Below are positions 33,819 through 43,338 of a stretch of 64,000 bases of DNA, in pieces (the stretch's first letter is position 1; every line of letters starts with the position of its first letter). The notes under the pieces are model-generated. The model saw only the letters and a program-made list of their open reading frames with translations, had not been told where the DNA came from and did not search any database. The stretch covers positions 2,914,001-2,978,000 of the forward strand of contig NZ_JBPJAQ010000001.1 of the NCBI RefSeq assembly GCF_051172195.1. Direction: 5' to 3'. Made by a program: the position numbers and the translations under genes. Source of the stretch: Paludibaculum fermentans_A (lineage in GTDB: Bacteria; Acidobacteriota; Terriglobia; Bryobacterales; Bryobacteraceae).

Positions 33819-35228
33819 CTAGATGTCGTAATACAGAGCGAACTCGTACGGATGCGGCCGCAACCGCACGGCATCCGCTTCATTCTTCTGCTTATACGTG
33901 ATCCAGGTCTCCAGCAGCTCTTCCGTGAAGACATCGTCTTTCAGCAGGAAGTTGTGGTCCTCTTCCAGGCACTGCAGGGCTTCATCCAGCGACGCCGGCA
34001 TCGAGGGGACGGCCTTCAACTCCTCCGGCGACAGGTCGTAAATGTCCTTGTCCAGCGACTCGCCCGGATCCACCTTGTTGATGATGCCGTCCAGGCCGGC
34101 CATCAGCATCGCCGCGAACGCCAGGTACGGATTCGCCGACGGATCCGGCGGCCGGAACTCCACCCGCTTCGCCTTCGGGCTCGACGAGTACATCGGAATG
34201 CGCACCGCGGCCGAGCGGTTCCGCCGCGAATAGGCCAGGTTCACCGGCGCTTCATAACCCGGCACCAGCCGCTTGTACGAGTTGGTCGTCGGCGCAATGA
34301 TCGCCGAAAGAGCCCGCGCATGCTTCAGCAGGCCGCCGATGTACCACAGCGCCATCTGGCTCAGCCCCGCGTAGCCGTCACCGGCAAACAGCGGCTGCCC
34401 GCCCTTCCACAGGCTTTGGTGGCAGTGCATCCCACTGCCGTTGTCGCCAAACAGCGGCTTCGGCATGAACGTCACCGTTTTGCCGTGACGGTAGGCCACA
34501 TTACGGATGCAGTACTTGTACAGCATCATGTTGTCGGCCGACTTCACCATCGTGTCGAAGCGCTGGTCGATCTCGCATTGCCCGGCCGTGGCGACTTCGT
34601 GGTGATGGCACTCGATGTCGAGCCCCACCTTCAACATCGTCTCCACCATCTCCGCGCGCAGGTTTTGATAGTGGTCCGTCGGCGGCAGCGGGAAGTAGCC
34701 TTCCTTGTAGCGCGGCCGGTAGCCCAGGTTGTTGGCCTCGCGCCCGGAGTTCCAGCGCCCCTCTTCCGCGTCAATAAAGTAGTACCCGCTGTGCGGATTC
34801 TGATCGAACCGGATGTTGTCGAAAATGAAGAACTCGGCTTCCGCACCGAAGTAGACGGTATCCGCGATGCCGCTGTTCTTCAGGTACAGTTCGGCCTTCT
34901 TGGCGATCCAGCGCGGATCGCGGTCGTACTTCTGCCGCGTGATCGGATCCTGTATATCGCCGATCATGCACAGCGTCGGCGTCTCGAAGAACGGATCCAT
35001 ATAGGCCGTGTTCGGATCCGGTATCAGCAGCATGTCGCTCTCATTGATCGCTGCCCAGCCGCGGATGCTTGAGCCGTCAATGCCGAAGCCTTCCTCGAAA
35101 CTGTCCTCGGTCAACTGGCCGATAGGGTATGAAATGTGCTGGGCGAGGCCGGGCAGGTCTGTGAACCGCAAGTCGATCTGCCGTGCGCCCTGCTGTTTCG
35201 CGTACTCGATTACTTCATTGGGGGTCAT
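33819..35228 (-). CDS. glnA: glutamine synthetase, type I, with adenylylation site
   Basis: A 469-residue GSI enzyme that makes glutamine from glutamate, ammonia and ATP as a cytoplasmic dodecamer. Motifs seen are the latch FGIDGSSIRGW, metal-binding GAEAEFFIFD, ATP site KPLFGDNGSGMHCHQSLW and the substrate segment VPGYEAPVNLAYSRRNRSAA. The adenylylation loop reads KDIYDLSPEE, with the Tyr at position 397, the same number as in E. coli. The enzyme should therefore be controlled by the GlnE encoded downstream. ATG 35228 is used because the family N-terminus begins there; the frame stays open 44 codons further. The gene is divergent from a second glutamine synthetase across 459 bases. Confidence 0.97.
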   Translation of the reverse strand: MTPNEVIEYAKQQGARQIDLRFTDLPGLAQHISYPIGQLTEDSFEEGFGIDGSSIRGWAAINESDMLLIPDPNTAYMDPFFETPTLCMIGDIQDPITRQKYDRDPRWIAKKAELYLKNSGIADTVYFGAEAEFFIFDNIRFDQNPHSGYYFIDAEEGRWNSGREANNLGYRPRYKEGYFPLPPTDHYQNLRAEMVETMLKVGLDIECHHHEVATAGQCEIDQRFDTMVKSADNMMLYKYCIRNVAYRHGKTVTFMPKPLFGDNGSGMHCHQSLWKGGQPLFAGDGYAGLSQMALWYIGGLLKHARALSAIIAPTTNSYKRLVPGYEAPVNLAYSRRNRSAAVRIPMYSSSPKAKRVEFRPPDPSANPYLAFAAMLMAGLDGIINKVDPGESLDKDIYDLSPEELKAVPSMPASLDEALQCLEEDHNFLLKDDVFTEELLETWITYKQKNEADAVRLRPHPYEFALYYDI

Positions 35229-35687
35229 CGTTATATTGGTCCTCTGGGGCCGTCGCAGTGTCGATTCTAACAGCGCAAGCCGGGGGCAGGAAGCGGAAAC
35301 CCCTGTGTCATAAGGGCAACTGATGCCTCCAGACGCCGGCGCCACGGCCTGGCGGAACACCTATCGTCCAGGCGGGCGGCGTGCGCCGCTCTTTGCCCGC
35401 CCTTCTAAGTGATGACAGGTGAATAGGTTACGGGCATCGCTGGCCCCTCATCAATTCCACAAACCAAGCCCATAAAAAAATCCGATTACTAAAGACGCCC
35501 AAACCCGTTGCTGGCACAGGGGGGCTGTGGCGGATAATCAGTCTTTGGTTGTACTTGCTCGGTCGAAACTCGGTCGGGTGTGTCGTTGGGCCGGAGTCGA
35601 CGCAGGTTGATGGTGCCCCTTCGATTGGTTCGTTCACGGCTTTCCACCCAGGAGAGAAATCTTAGATTCGTACGTCAGAGGAGATAG
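35229..35687. other. 459-base divergent promoter region between two glutamine synthetase genes
   Basis: No gene is seen. The region must hold the promoters of both synthetase genes. An A-rich patch (CCATAAAAAAATCC) lies near 35475. A TGGCAC at 35512 begins like a sigma54 promoter but the second element is off by one base. GGAGATAG precedes the right-hand gene. Confidence 0.55.
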
Positions 35688-37118
35688 ATGTCTAACCCAC
35701 TGCAAGACTTTCTGAACCTTTCTTACGCAGAGCTCGAAGACCTGAATTTGGCTGCCAAGGAGCAACGTAAGAACCGCGTTCCCGCCGAGCAGATTCAGGA
35801 AGAGCGGCTGAAGTACCTTACCGATGAGAAGCGGATCAAGGCCGTCACTGTCCTGTTTAGCGACCTGGAAGGCCGCCTGCACATGCTCGACTATGACAAG
35901 AAGTTTCTTGTCAAGAGCTGGGACAACCTGACGTTCGATGGATCCTCCATCCGTGGCTTCACCGCGCAGCGCGAGAGCGACCTCCGCCTCGGCATGGACT
36001 GGAGCGCCTTCTACTGGGCGCCCTCCGACATCTTCGGCTCCGGCAAAGTGCTGGTGTTCGGTGAAGTCATCGACAAGGACGGCTCCGCCTATACCGGCGA
36101 CATCCGTGGCGTCCTCAAGACCTTCTCCAACGCCCAGTTCCAGAAGAACGGCTACACGCTGAACGCCGCCAACGAGATTGAAGGCTTCCTGTTCAAGGGC
36201 GCCGACGCCGAGCGGACTTACAACGAGACCGGCAAGTTCGAGTACGTCAACACCGGCGGCTACTACCACTCGCTGCCCGGCGATCCGCTGCGCCAGTTCA
36301 TCGACACCTCCGCTGAAGTGCAGCGCGCGATGGGCTTCGAGAACGAGAAGGATCACCCCGAAGTCGCCCCGTCCCAGTTCGAAATCAACTACGGCTACGG
36401 CGAAGTGGTTGCCGCCGCCGACCAGATCCAGCTCTACAAGCTGATCTGCCGCCAGGTCGCCACCAAGATGGGCCTCTCCGCCAGCTTCCTGCCCAAGCCG
36501 GTCGTCGGCGTCAACGGCAGCGGCATGCACACCAACGTGTCGATCAGCAAGAACGGCAAGAACATCTTCTGGGATCCCAAGGGCGAAGAGAAGCTCAGCA
36601 AGTTCGGCTGGCAGTTCATCGACAGGATCCTCACCCACGGCAACGACATCTGCCTGGCCCTCAACGCCAGCGTGAATGCCTACCGCCGTCTCGATCCGCA
36701 CTTCGAAGCTCCGAACCAGATCAAGGCTTCGGCCGTCGATCGCGGCTCCATGGTCCGCATCCCCATCGGCAACGAGCGCAGCTCACGCGTCGAAGTCCGC
36801 TCCGTCGGTCCCGACGCCAATCCGTACCTCGTGCTCTTCTCGGTCTTCAAGACCGGTCTCGAAGGCGAGATCGCCAAGATCAAGAACCTGCGCCAGGCCG
36901 ACCGCTACCTGCCGGACAACATCTATGACGCGCTGGCGAACTTCACCAACGCCGAATGGACCAGCACGATGCTCGGCGCCGACGTCAAGGCTCGCTACGC
37001 GGAACTGAAGCAGGCTTCCGCCGACCGCTGCCCCCGCCTGCTGGGCACGTTCGTCAAGCCGCAGGAAGTTCAGTACCATCACGAAGTCTACAACCAGTTC
37101 CTCTGGAACCAGTTCTAG
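35688..37118 (+). CDS. second glutamine synthetase family protein
   Basis: A 476-residue GS-fold protein about 30-40 residues longer at the N-terminus than its neighbour GlnA. The catalytic landmarks are present: LTFDGSSIRGFTAQRESD, NEIEGFLF, the ATP site KPVVGVNGSGMHTNVS and HFEAPNQIKASAVDRGSM. The loop that carries the modified Tyr in GlnA reads LPDNIYDALANF and lacks the usual PEE context, so GlnE control is not expected. It could be a true ammonia-assimilating enzyme or a gamma-glutamyl ligase for another amine; the sequence alone does not decide. Start ATG 35688 has GAGGAGATAG ahead. A strong terminator follows. Confidence 0.92.
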   Translation: MSNPLQDFLNLSYAELEDLNLAAKEQRKNRVPAEQIQEERLKYLTDEKRIKAVTVLFSDLEGRLHMLDYDKKFLVKSWDNLTFDGSSIRGFTAQRESDLRLGMDWSAFYWAPSDIFGSGKVLVFGEVIDKDGSAYTGDIRGVLKTFSNAQFQKNGYTLNAANEIEGFLFKGADAERTYNETGKFEYVNTGGYYHSLPGDPLRQFIDTSAEVQRAMGFENEKDHPEVAPSQFEINYGYGEVVAAADQIQLYKLICRQVATKMGLSASFLPKPVVGVNGSGMHTNVSISKNGKNIFWDPKGEEKLSKFGWQFIDRILTHGNDICLALNASVNAYRRLDPHFEAPNQIKASAVDRGSMVRIPIGNERSSRVEVRSVGPDANPYLVLFSVFKTGLEGEIAKIKNLRQADRYLPDNIYDALANFTNAEWTSTMLGADVKARYAELKQASADRCPRLLGTFVKPQEVQYHHEVYNQFLWNQF

Positions 37119-37138
37119 AACAATCTCAACCTTCAACC

Positions 37139-37171
37139 AAAACGCCCCGGCACCCGCAGCCGGGGCGTTTT
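37139..37171 (+). terminator. strong intrinsic terminator
   Basis: A perfect 13-bp inverted repeat, AAAACGCCCCGGC / GCCGGGGCGTTTT, with a 7-base loop lies 20 bases after the second glutamine synthetase. The 3-prime arm ends in TTTT, giving the classic hairpin plus U-run. Confidence 0.92.
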
Positions 37172-37344
37172 GCTGTCTGTGCGCCTATCGTGGGATTGTT
37201 TACGACTGTTGCAAATGTGACAAATCAATTTACCTTGATGACATCATGGGGGCGAAAGTTGATTTGAGCATCGGCCTGATCGATTTTAGTATCTAATTGG
37301 GGTAACTCATCCCTTAGCTTCAGGGATGTAATTTTGAGGTCCCA

Positions 37345-40300
37345 ATGTACAGAATCGTCAACGCCACAAGTCTCACTATCCTTTTGGCGGCTGCGCTGTT
37401 TGGGCAGGCCGCCACCTCAGTCAACGGTACTGTCACCGATCCAAGCGGGTTACCAGTCCCGGATGCGAAGATTCAGCTCCGCGATCCGCAGACAGGCTCC
37501 AGCCGCGAAACCACTTCTGATTCACAAGGCCGTTATGCGCTGCCGCAGGTGAAGCCGGGTCTTTATCAGATCACCGCGAAAGCCAGCGGGTTTAACGACT
37601 TAATCGTAAATGAAGTCCGGCTGCTGGTAAACACACCCGCTACCGTGAACTTAACATTTGAAAGTGTCGGCTCCGTATCAACAGTAGTCTCCGTCTCGGC
37701 CGAATCCACACAAATCAACACCACTGATGCATCTATCGGAAATGCGATCGGCGAGAAGCCGATTCTCGAACTTCCGCTCGAAGCCCGCAACGTTGTAGGG
37801 CTGCTCTCCATCCAGCCCGGTGTCACCTATTTGGGGGAACCGGAGCCGGGCGTGCAGAGCGACTTCCGCAGCGGCTCAGTCAACGGCGGCAAGTCCGACC
37901 AGGCCAACGTGACGCTGGATGGCGTCGATGTGAACGACCAGCAGTTGCGCAGCGCTTTCACCAGCGTGCTGCGCGCCACGCTGGATTCCGTGCAGGAGTT
38001 CCGCACCATCACCACCAACGCCGGAGCCGAGTTTGGCCGCACCAGCGGCGCCCAGGTGAGCCTGCTTACCCGCAGCGGCTCCAACGACCTCCACGGGGCG
38101 CTCTACTACTTCCTGCGCAACACCGCCACCAGCGCCAACAGCTTCTTCAACAACTCCGCCGGGGTGCCGCGCGAGAAGCTGAACCGCAACCTGTTCGGCG
38201 GCCGGTTGGGCGGTCCCATCCAGAAGAACCGCCTGTTCTACTTCCTGAATTATGAAGGCCGGCGTGACAGCAGCGAGATCAATGCCGTCCGGGTGGTGCC
38301 CAATGCCGACTTCCGGAACGGGCTGTTCCACTATGTGCGCAAGGACGGCAGCATCGGGTCCCTCGGGCCGGCTGACTTCAAGCGGCTCGACCCGCTGGGC
38401 ATTGGCCAGAACCAGGCGGTGCTCGACCTGCTGAAGACCTACCCGATGCCGAACGATTCGACCTCCGGTGACCTGTTGAATACAGCCGGGTTCCGGTTCA
38501 ATGCGCGCGCTCCGCTGACGTGGAATACCTATATCGCCAAGGTCGACTGGACGGCCGACGCCTCAGGCCGGCACGTCTTCTTCCTGCGCGGGAACCTGCA
38601 GAATGACGACTACACCAACTCGCTGGGCGTCCCGAAGTTTCCCGACCAGCCGCCGCAGCGCAAGTATCTCGACAACAGCAAAGGTCTTGCCGTGGGCTAC
38701 ACGGCGACCCTCACGCCTTCGCTGATCAGCAGCTTCCATTACGGCTTCACGCGGCAGGGGTTGGACAACCTCGGCTCGCTGACGGCGAACTTCGCGGACT
38801 TCCGCGACATCGACGACCGGTTTGCCACCACCAGCACGTTGTCGCGCATCACGAGCGTCCACCAGGTGTCCGAGGACTTCTCCTGGAACCACGGCGCGCA
38901 CAACGTGGCCTTTGGCGGGGTGATGCGCTTCATCCGCAACAACCGCCGGGACTTCGGCAACTCGTTCTCGAACGCGCTGACGAACGCCAACTACCTGTTG
39001 GGCAGCGGCCGCGAGTTCGAGGTCGCCGACGCGCAGGGCGGCACGGCCTACCGCCGGCAGTTCGTGAACCTGCTGGGCCTGATGACGCAGCTCACGGCCA
39101 ACTACAACTACGATCTGCAGGGCAACCTGCTGCCGCTGGGGCAGGGCATCCAACGGAGTTTTGCCTCGGAAGAGTACGAGATGTACGTGCAGGATACGTG
39201 GCGCGCCACGCGCAGCCTGACCATCACGGCCGGTCTGCGGCTGTCGCTGATGCCGCCGGTCTATGAGCGCAACGGCTACCAGACGAATCCGAAAGTGCCG
39301 CTGGCGGACTGGTTCCTGCAGCGTCAACTGCTGGCCGACTCCGGCCAGTCACAGGCGGGGGTTGCTCCGGTGGAGTTCGACCTTGCTTCCCGGCTGGGCC
39401 GCGACCTGTATCCGTATCATAAGAACTGGTCGCCCCGGCTGGGACTTGCCTACTCACCGCAGGGCAACGACGGCTGGTCGAAGAAGCTGTTCGGCGGGCC
39501 GGGCAAGACGTCGATCCGCGCCGGCTTCGGGCTGTTCTACGACCTGTTCGGCCAGGGCATCATCACCAACTACTCCGGCAGCGCGCTGGGCCTCACCAGC
39601 CAACTGCAGCCGGCGCCGACCTTCACAGCCAGCGATGCGCCGCGCTTCACCGGCTTCTATAACTGGGATTCGTCGATCCTGCCGCAGGCGCCGGCCGGCG
39701 GCTTCCCGCAGGTGCAGCCCGACAACTTCGCGATCACGAACTCGATTGACGAGAAGCTGAAGGCGCCGTACACGATGAACACGAACTTCAGTATTTCGCG
39801 CGAGTTCGGTGGTGGCCTGATGATCCAGGGCTCGTATGTGGGACGGCTTTCGCGGCGCTCGCTGATCAACTTCGACATGGCGATGCCGACGAACCTGCGC
39901 GATCCCTCCTCCGGCCAGACCTATTTCCAGGCGGCGCAGCAGTTGGCGCTGATGGCCCGCGCCGGCACCTCCACCGCGAACGTGAAACCTATCGCGTTCT
40001 GGGAAAACATGTGGCCCGGGGCCGCCTCCGGGACCCGTACCGCGACGCAGAACATCTACAGCCTGTTTGCGGGCGCCTATCCCGACATCACCTCGGCTTT
40101 GACGGCCATCGACCTGCCGGACGAGACCGGCGAATGCTTCCCGTCGTGCAGCAAGCTGGGGCCGTACTCGATGTTCAACAGCCAGTTCTCTTCGCTGGCG
40201 GCCGCCCGTTCCGTGGGCAAGGGCTACTACCACGCCATGCAGTGGACCGTGCGGAAACGCTTCTCCACGGTCCAGTTGGACTTCAACTACACCTACGGCA

Positions 40301-41007
40301 AATCGATCGACTACTCCTCCTCGCGGGAAGTGGCTTCGGCTACCGGCGGGCAGATCATCAACTCCTGGAACACGCGCCAGATGAAGGATGTCTCCGACTA
40401 CGATGTCACTCACCTGGTGAGCGCGCTGGGCGTGTGGGAGCTGCCGGTGGGCAAGGGCAAGCGCTGGTTGAGCAGCCCCAACCGTGTCACCGACAACCTG
40501 TTGGGCGGCTGGCAGTTGAGCGGCATCTGGCGTCAATCCAGCGGCTTCCCCACCGGCGCGTTTGCCGGTGGTGTCTGGCCGACGAACTGGAACGTGCCCA
40601 GCTTCGCTTCGCAGACCGGGTTCGTCCCCAAGACCGGCACGACCAAGAACGCGGGCGCGGCCATTGACGGCGCGGCCGGCGGCCCGAACATGTTCTCGGA
40701 TCCCGCGACCGCCATCGCGGGTTACGACTACGCTCTGCCCGGGGAGAGCGGCCAGCGCAACGGCCTGCGCGGGGATGGGTTCTTCACCATCGACCTGGGC
40801 ATGGCCAAGCGGTTCACTTTGTTCACTCACCGGGATGTGCCGCACACGCTGCAGTTCCGGGCCGAGGCTTTCAACGTGACCAACACGGTCCGTTTCGACG
40901 TGGCGACCTCGAACACGGATATCAATGATCCGGGTTCGTTTGGTAAGTACACTTCGCAGTTCGGCAGCCCGCGCGTCTTCCAATTCGCGCTGCGCTACGA
41001 GTTCTGA
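37345..41007 (+). CDS. Oar-like TonB-dependent outer membrane protein, 1220 aa
   Basis: A signal peptide (about residues 1-22, ending LFGQA) leads into a carboxypeptidase-regulatory-like beta domain at about 25-110 (VNGTVTDPSGLPVPDAKI). A plug domain follows at about 120-240 (ELPLEARNVVGLLSIQPGV, then VNGGKSDQANVTLDGVDVND). The rest is a large beta-barrel ending in a terminal Phe (FQFALRYEF). This architecture is very common in Acidobacteriota and is thought to import glycan fragments or peptides. No SusD-like lipoprotein is present. The gene has its own promoter region after the upstream terminator, and it faces a predicted arabinofuranosidase gene, which hints at a pentose-containing substrate. 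Confidence 0.93.
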   Translation: MYRIVNATSLTILLAAALFGQAATSVNGTVTDPSGLPVPDAKIQLRDPQTGSSRETTSDSQGRYALPQVKPGLYQITAKASGFNDLIVNEVRLLVNTPATVNLTFESVGSVSTVVSVSAESTQINTTDASIGNAIGEKPILELPLEARNVVGLLSIQPGVTYLGEPEPGVQSDFRSGSVNGGKSDQANVTLDGVDVNDQQLRSAFTSVLRATLDSVQEFRTITTNAGAEFGRTSGAQVSLLTRSGSNDLHGALYYFLRNTATSANSFFNNSAGVPREKLNRNLFGGRLGGPIQKNRLFYFLNYEGRRDSSEINAVRVVPNADFRNGLFHYVRKDGSIGSLGPADFKRLDPLGIGQNQAVLDLLKTYPMPNDSTSGDLLNTAGFRFNARAPLTWNTYIAKVDWTADASGRHVFFLRGNLQNDDYTNSLGVPKFPDQPPQRKYLDNSKGLAVGYTATLTPSLISSFHYGFTRQGLDNLGSLTANFADFRDIDDRFATTSTLSRITSVHQVSEDFSWNHGAHNVAFGGVMRFIRNNRRDFGNSFSNALTNANYLLGSGREFEVADAQGGTAYRRQFVNLLGLMTQLTANYNYDLQGNLLPLGQGIQRSFASEEYEMYVQDTWRATRSLTITAGLRLSLMPPVYERNGYQTNPKVPLADWFLQRQLLADSGQSQAGVAPVEFDLASRLGRDLYPYHKNWSPRLGLAYSPQGNDGWSKKLFGGPGKTSIRAGFGLFYDLFGQGIITNYSGSALGLTSQLQPAPTFTASDAPRFTGFYNWDSSILPQAPAGGFPQVQPDNFAITNSIDEKLKAPYTMNTNFSISREFGGGLMIQGSYVGRLSRRSLINFDMAMPTNLRDPSSGQTYFQAAQQLALMARAGTSTANVKPIAFWENMWPGAASGTRTATQNIYSLFAGAYPDITSALTAIDLPDETGECFPSCSKLGPYSMFNSQFSSLAAARSVGKGYYHAMQWTVRKRFSTVQLDFNYTYGKSIDYSSSREVASATGGQIINSWNTRQMKDVSDYDVTHLVSALGVWELPVGKGKRWLSSPNRVTDNLLGGWQLSGIWRQSSGFPTGAFAGGVWPTNWNVPSFASQTGFVPKTGTTKNAGAAIDGAAGGPNMFSDPATAIAGYDYALPGESGQRNGLRGDGFFTIDLGMAKRFTLFTHRDVPHTLQFRAEAFNVTNTVRFDVATSNTDINDPGSFGKYTSQFGSPRVFQFALRYEF

Positions 41008-41021
41008 GGTTAGGTGAAGGC

Positions 41022-41047
41022 GGGGGCCGTGACGTGTCGCGGCCCCC
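41022..41047. terminator. bidirectional terminator hairpin
   Basis: GGGGGCCG and CGGCCCCC form an 8-bp G/C stem with a 10-base loop in the 44-base gap between convergent genes. A short T-rich stretch (TGGTTTAT) follows on the plus strand. Confidence 0.65.
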
Positions 41048-41051
41048 TGGT

Positions 41052-42602
41052 TTATGCGGCGTTCAACTCGAGTTCGACGACGGAGACTGAGCCGGCGGGG
41101 AAGGTCCATTTCGGCGCAGAGCCCGCCGGGAGCTTGGTTTCCACGGGTTTGAAGGCATCCGGTTGGTCGAGGCCGACGTACTGGCGCAGGTCCTCCGGAG
41201 CAATCGCGATCACCCGACCGCCCTGGATCAGGCTGCCTTTTACGGCGAAGGACACTTCGACTGAGCCGCGGTAGTTCAAGTTAGCTACGTGGAGATAGAC
41301 GCGGCTGCCCGTGCGGCTGGCCGCGATGTCCAGGCCGGAGGGAGCGCTCGATACGGCAACGCCCTGCTTCCCGTTGTGCCGTTTGAAGAGGCGGGCGATG
41401 GAGCCTACCGGCATGGGGTAAGTGAGGCCGCGCGGCGTCTGGAGGGTGAGGGCATTCACGGTCCAGCGATTGCCCTGGAAGTCGGCGGCGGTGGCGATCT
41501 TCACCGTTGCTCCATGCCGTTGGTAGATGTTGAGGGACCGGGCGTGATAGGCGGCGGTGAGCCACTCGGCCAGGATCGGGTTGGCATTGTGCGGCGGCAG
41601 GCTCAGGTGGCCTTCGGTGACGGCGATGCCCTTCTTCATGCCGGAGGCTGCGATGACGTCCTCGAGTTCCTTGACGCGGGTTTCTACGTTGTTGGAGAGC
41701 TCGAGCAGCTCTTCCCAGGCGCGTTCGGGTTCCTTCTGGTAGCGGAGCCCCTTGAGCACCGTGTCAGGCCGCTTGGGGCTCTGGCCCATCAGGTGGATGG
41801 CGACCATGTCGATGTGTTCGCCGGCCTGCTTCAGGAGCTCTGCCGCCCACAGCTCGTCGGTCTTTTTGCGCCGGTCGCCCCAACCGATGAGCTGAATCGA
41901 CGGATCGCGCTGCCGCATGGCGCGCGCAAACTCGATGGTGTGCTGGATGGACTGTTCGCGGCTGAAGGTCATATCGCCGTAGGACGTCTCGTTGCCGAGT
42001 TGCCAGAGGCGGATGTTGAGAGGCTCCGCGGCGCCGTTCCTTTTGCGCTCGGCGTGGCCGGGGTCGTTGGCATAGGAGACCCAGTCGGCGGCTTCACGGG
42101 CGTCGCCGGTGCGGTCGCCTTCCGGCGTGGTATGGAAGCGTTTCTCGCCATCGGCCAGGAAGTTGACGCAATAGAGCGGCTGGGCCCCAACTCGGCGGCA
42201 GTAATCGACAAACTCGTGGGTGCCGACGCGGTTGGTCTCCTTGCCGCCCCAGAAGTAGTTGCGAATGGCGGGGCGCTTATCGGCCGGACCGACGCCCTCG
42301 CGCCATTTGTAGTGGCGGGAGTAGAGTCCGCCAAAGCGGATGACATCGGGCGCGAGGTCGCGCGTGGCTTCGACGAAGTCCTGCCGCCAGTCGTCTTTGT
42401 CATAGTCCCAGGCGGCTTCGACGCTGCTATCAGTGGTGCCCAGGGGTTCCATGAACTGCATGTAGAGCCAGGGGGAGATGTCGAAGAGTGGGGCGGGATC
42501 GACCACCAGGTTGCCCGCGGCCGCGGCCTGGACCGCGGCCGCACTACCCAACGCGGGTAGGACCCGTACGAAGGCTCTGCGATCGATTCCGTGACTGGAC
42601 AT
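41052..42602 (-). CDS. secreted GH51-like alpha-L-arabinofuranosidase-type hydrolase
   Basis: A 516-residue exported protein. A Tat-type leader begins DRRAFVRVLPALGSAA. The TIM-barrel part shows the clan GH-A signature: acid/base E205 in LWQLGNETSYGD and a likely nucleophile E330 in KGIAVTEGHLSLPPHN. The C-terminal beta-sandwich (from about 410, IARLFKRHNGKQ to VSVVELELN) is the type attached to GH51 arabinofuranosidases. It would release terminal arabinose, or a related sugar, from plant polymers. The GH51 assignment rests on motifs and layout and is less certain than the retaining glycosidase fold. It faces the Oar-like receptor gene. Confidence 0.75.
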   Translation of the reverse strand: MSSHGIDRRAFVRVLPALGSAAAVQAAAAGNLVVDPAPLFDISPWLYMQFMEPLGTTDSSVEAAWDYDKDDWRQDFVEATRDLAPDVIRFGGLYSRHYKWREGVGPADKRPAIRNYFWGGKETNRVGTHEFVDYCRRVGAQPLYCVNFLADGEKRFHTTPEGDRTGDAREAADWVSYANDPGHAERKRNGAAEPLNIRLWQLGNETSYGDMTFSREQSIQHTIEFARAMRQRDPSIQLIGWGDRRKKTDELWAAELLKQAGEHIDMVAIHLMGQSPKRPDTVLKGLRYQKEPERAWEELLELSNNVETRVKELEDVIAASGMKKGIAVTEGHLSLPPHNANPILAEWLTAAYHARSLNIYQRHGATVKIATAADFQGNRWTVNALTLQTPRGLTYPMPVGSIARLFKRHNGKQGVAVSSAPSGLDIAASRTGSRVYLHVANLNYRGSVEVSFAVKGSLIQGGRVIAIAPEDLRQYVGLDQPDAFKPVETKLPAGSAPKWTFPAGSVSVVELELNAA

Positions 42603-42663
42603 GGGACTGCACCTCTGGAAGAGTTTCCGTCCCTATCCTACTGCACGGCCGGCGGGCTGGTTT

Positions 42664-43338
42664 CTAGCGCTGGATCTCGTCAAAGAACTGCTCCAGGGCC
42701 AGGCGCACCAACTGGCTGCGGGTGCGCACTTCGGTCTTCGCGAAGAGCTGTTGGAGAGAGGCCTTTACGGCGCTCTCCGAGATGAGGAGATGGGTGGCGA
42801 TCTCCTTATTGGACAGGCCCTCGAGCAGGCAGCGGAGGATCTGTTTGTCACGCTCAGTCAAGCGGGGCGCCGGAGCCGGAGGCGCGGCGATGCCGGATTG
42901 GACCAGCGTGCGCAGGTACTCCTGCTCGATGAGGATCCGGCCGGCCGCGACCTCGCGGATGCAGCGATGCAGGGCTTCCGGCGACTGGTGTTTGTGGAAG
43001 ATGCCGGAAACGCCTTCGCGAATGAGGCGCAGCGCTTCGCTATCGGGCAGGCCGGCGGTGACCAGCAGGGTTCTGCCGGTGAACCTGCGGGCGCGCAACT
43101 GCTCCAGCAGGTGGACGGCTGTGCTTTCGCCCAGGTCGTAGTCGAGGATCAGCACGTCCGGGGAGACGCGCGGAATCGAATCGAGGGCATCGGCGGCGGA
43201 ACCAACCGCTCCGGCCACATGCAGGGTCTCGTCGGAGGCGAGCAGGCGAATGAGTCCCTCGCGGAAGAGGGCGTGGTCATCCACGATGAACAAGCGAATC
43301 GGATGCTCCGGCCGTGAGGGGCGGGACTCCACCATCAT
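42664..43338 (-). CDS. LuxR/NarL-type response regulator
   Basis: A 224-residue regulator. The receiver domain (about 12-130) has acidic residues D20/D21, phosphoacceptor D66 in LILDYDLG and K116. The DNA-binding LuxR helix-turn-helix covers about 159-220 (LTERDKQILRCLLEGLSNKE). It overlaps the upstream kinase gene by 62 bases in another frame, so the pair is tightly coupled. Targets are unknown; the divergent channel gene at 44910 is one candidate. Confidence 0.95.
   Translation of the reverse strand: MMVESRPSRPEHPIRLFIVDDHALFREGLIRLLASDETLHVAGAVGSAADALDSIPRVSPDVLILDYDLGESTAVHLLEQLRARRFTGRTLLVTAGLPDSEALRLIREGVSGIFHKHQSPEALHRCIREVAAGRILIEQEYLRTLVQSGIAAPPAPAPRLTERDKQILRCLLEGLSNKEIATHLLISESAVKASLQQLFAKTEVRTRSQLVRLALEQFFDEIQR

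Noticed and set aside
35512..35527. TGGCAC followed by GGCTG as a nitrogen-type sigma54 promoter before the second glutamine synthetase
   Set aside because: The GC of the -12 element is one base too close and the TTGC core is absent.
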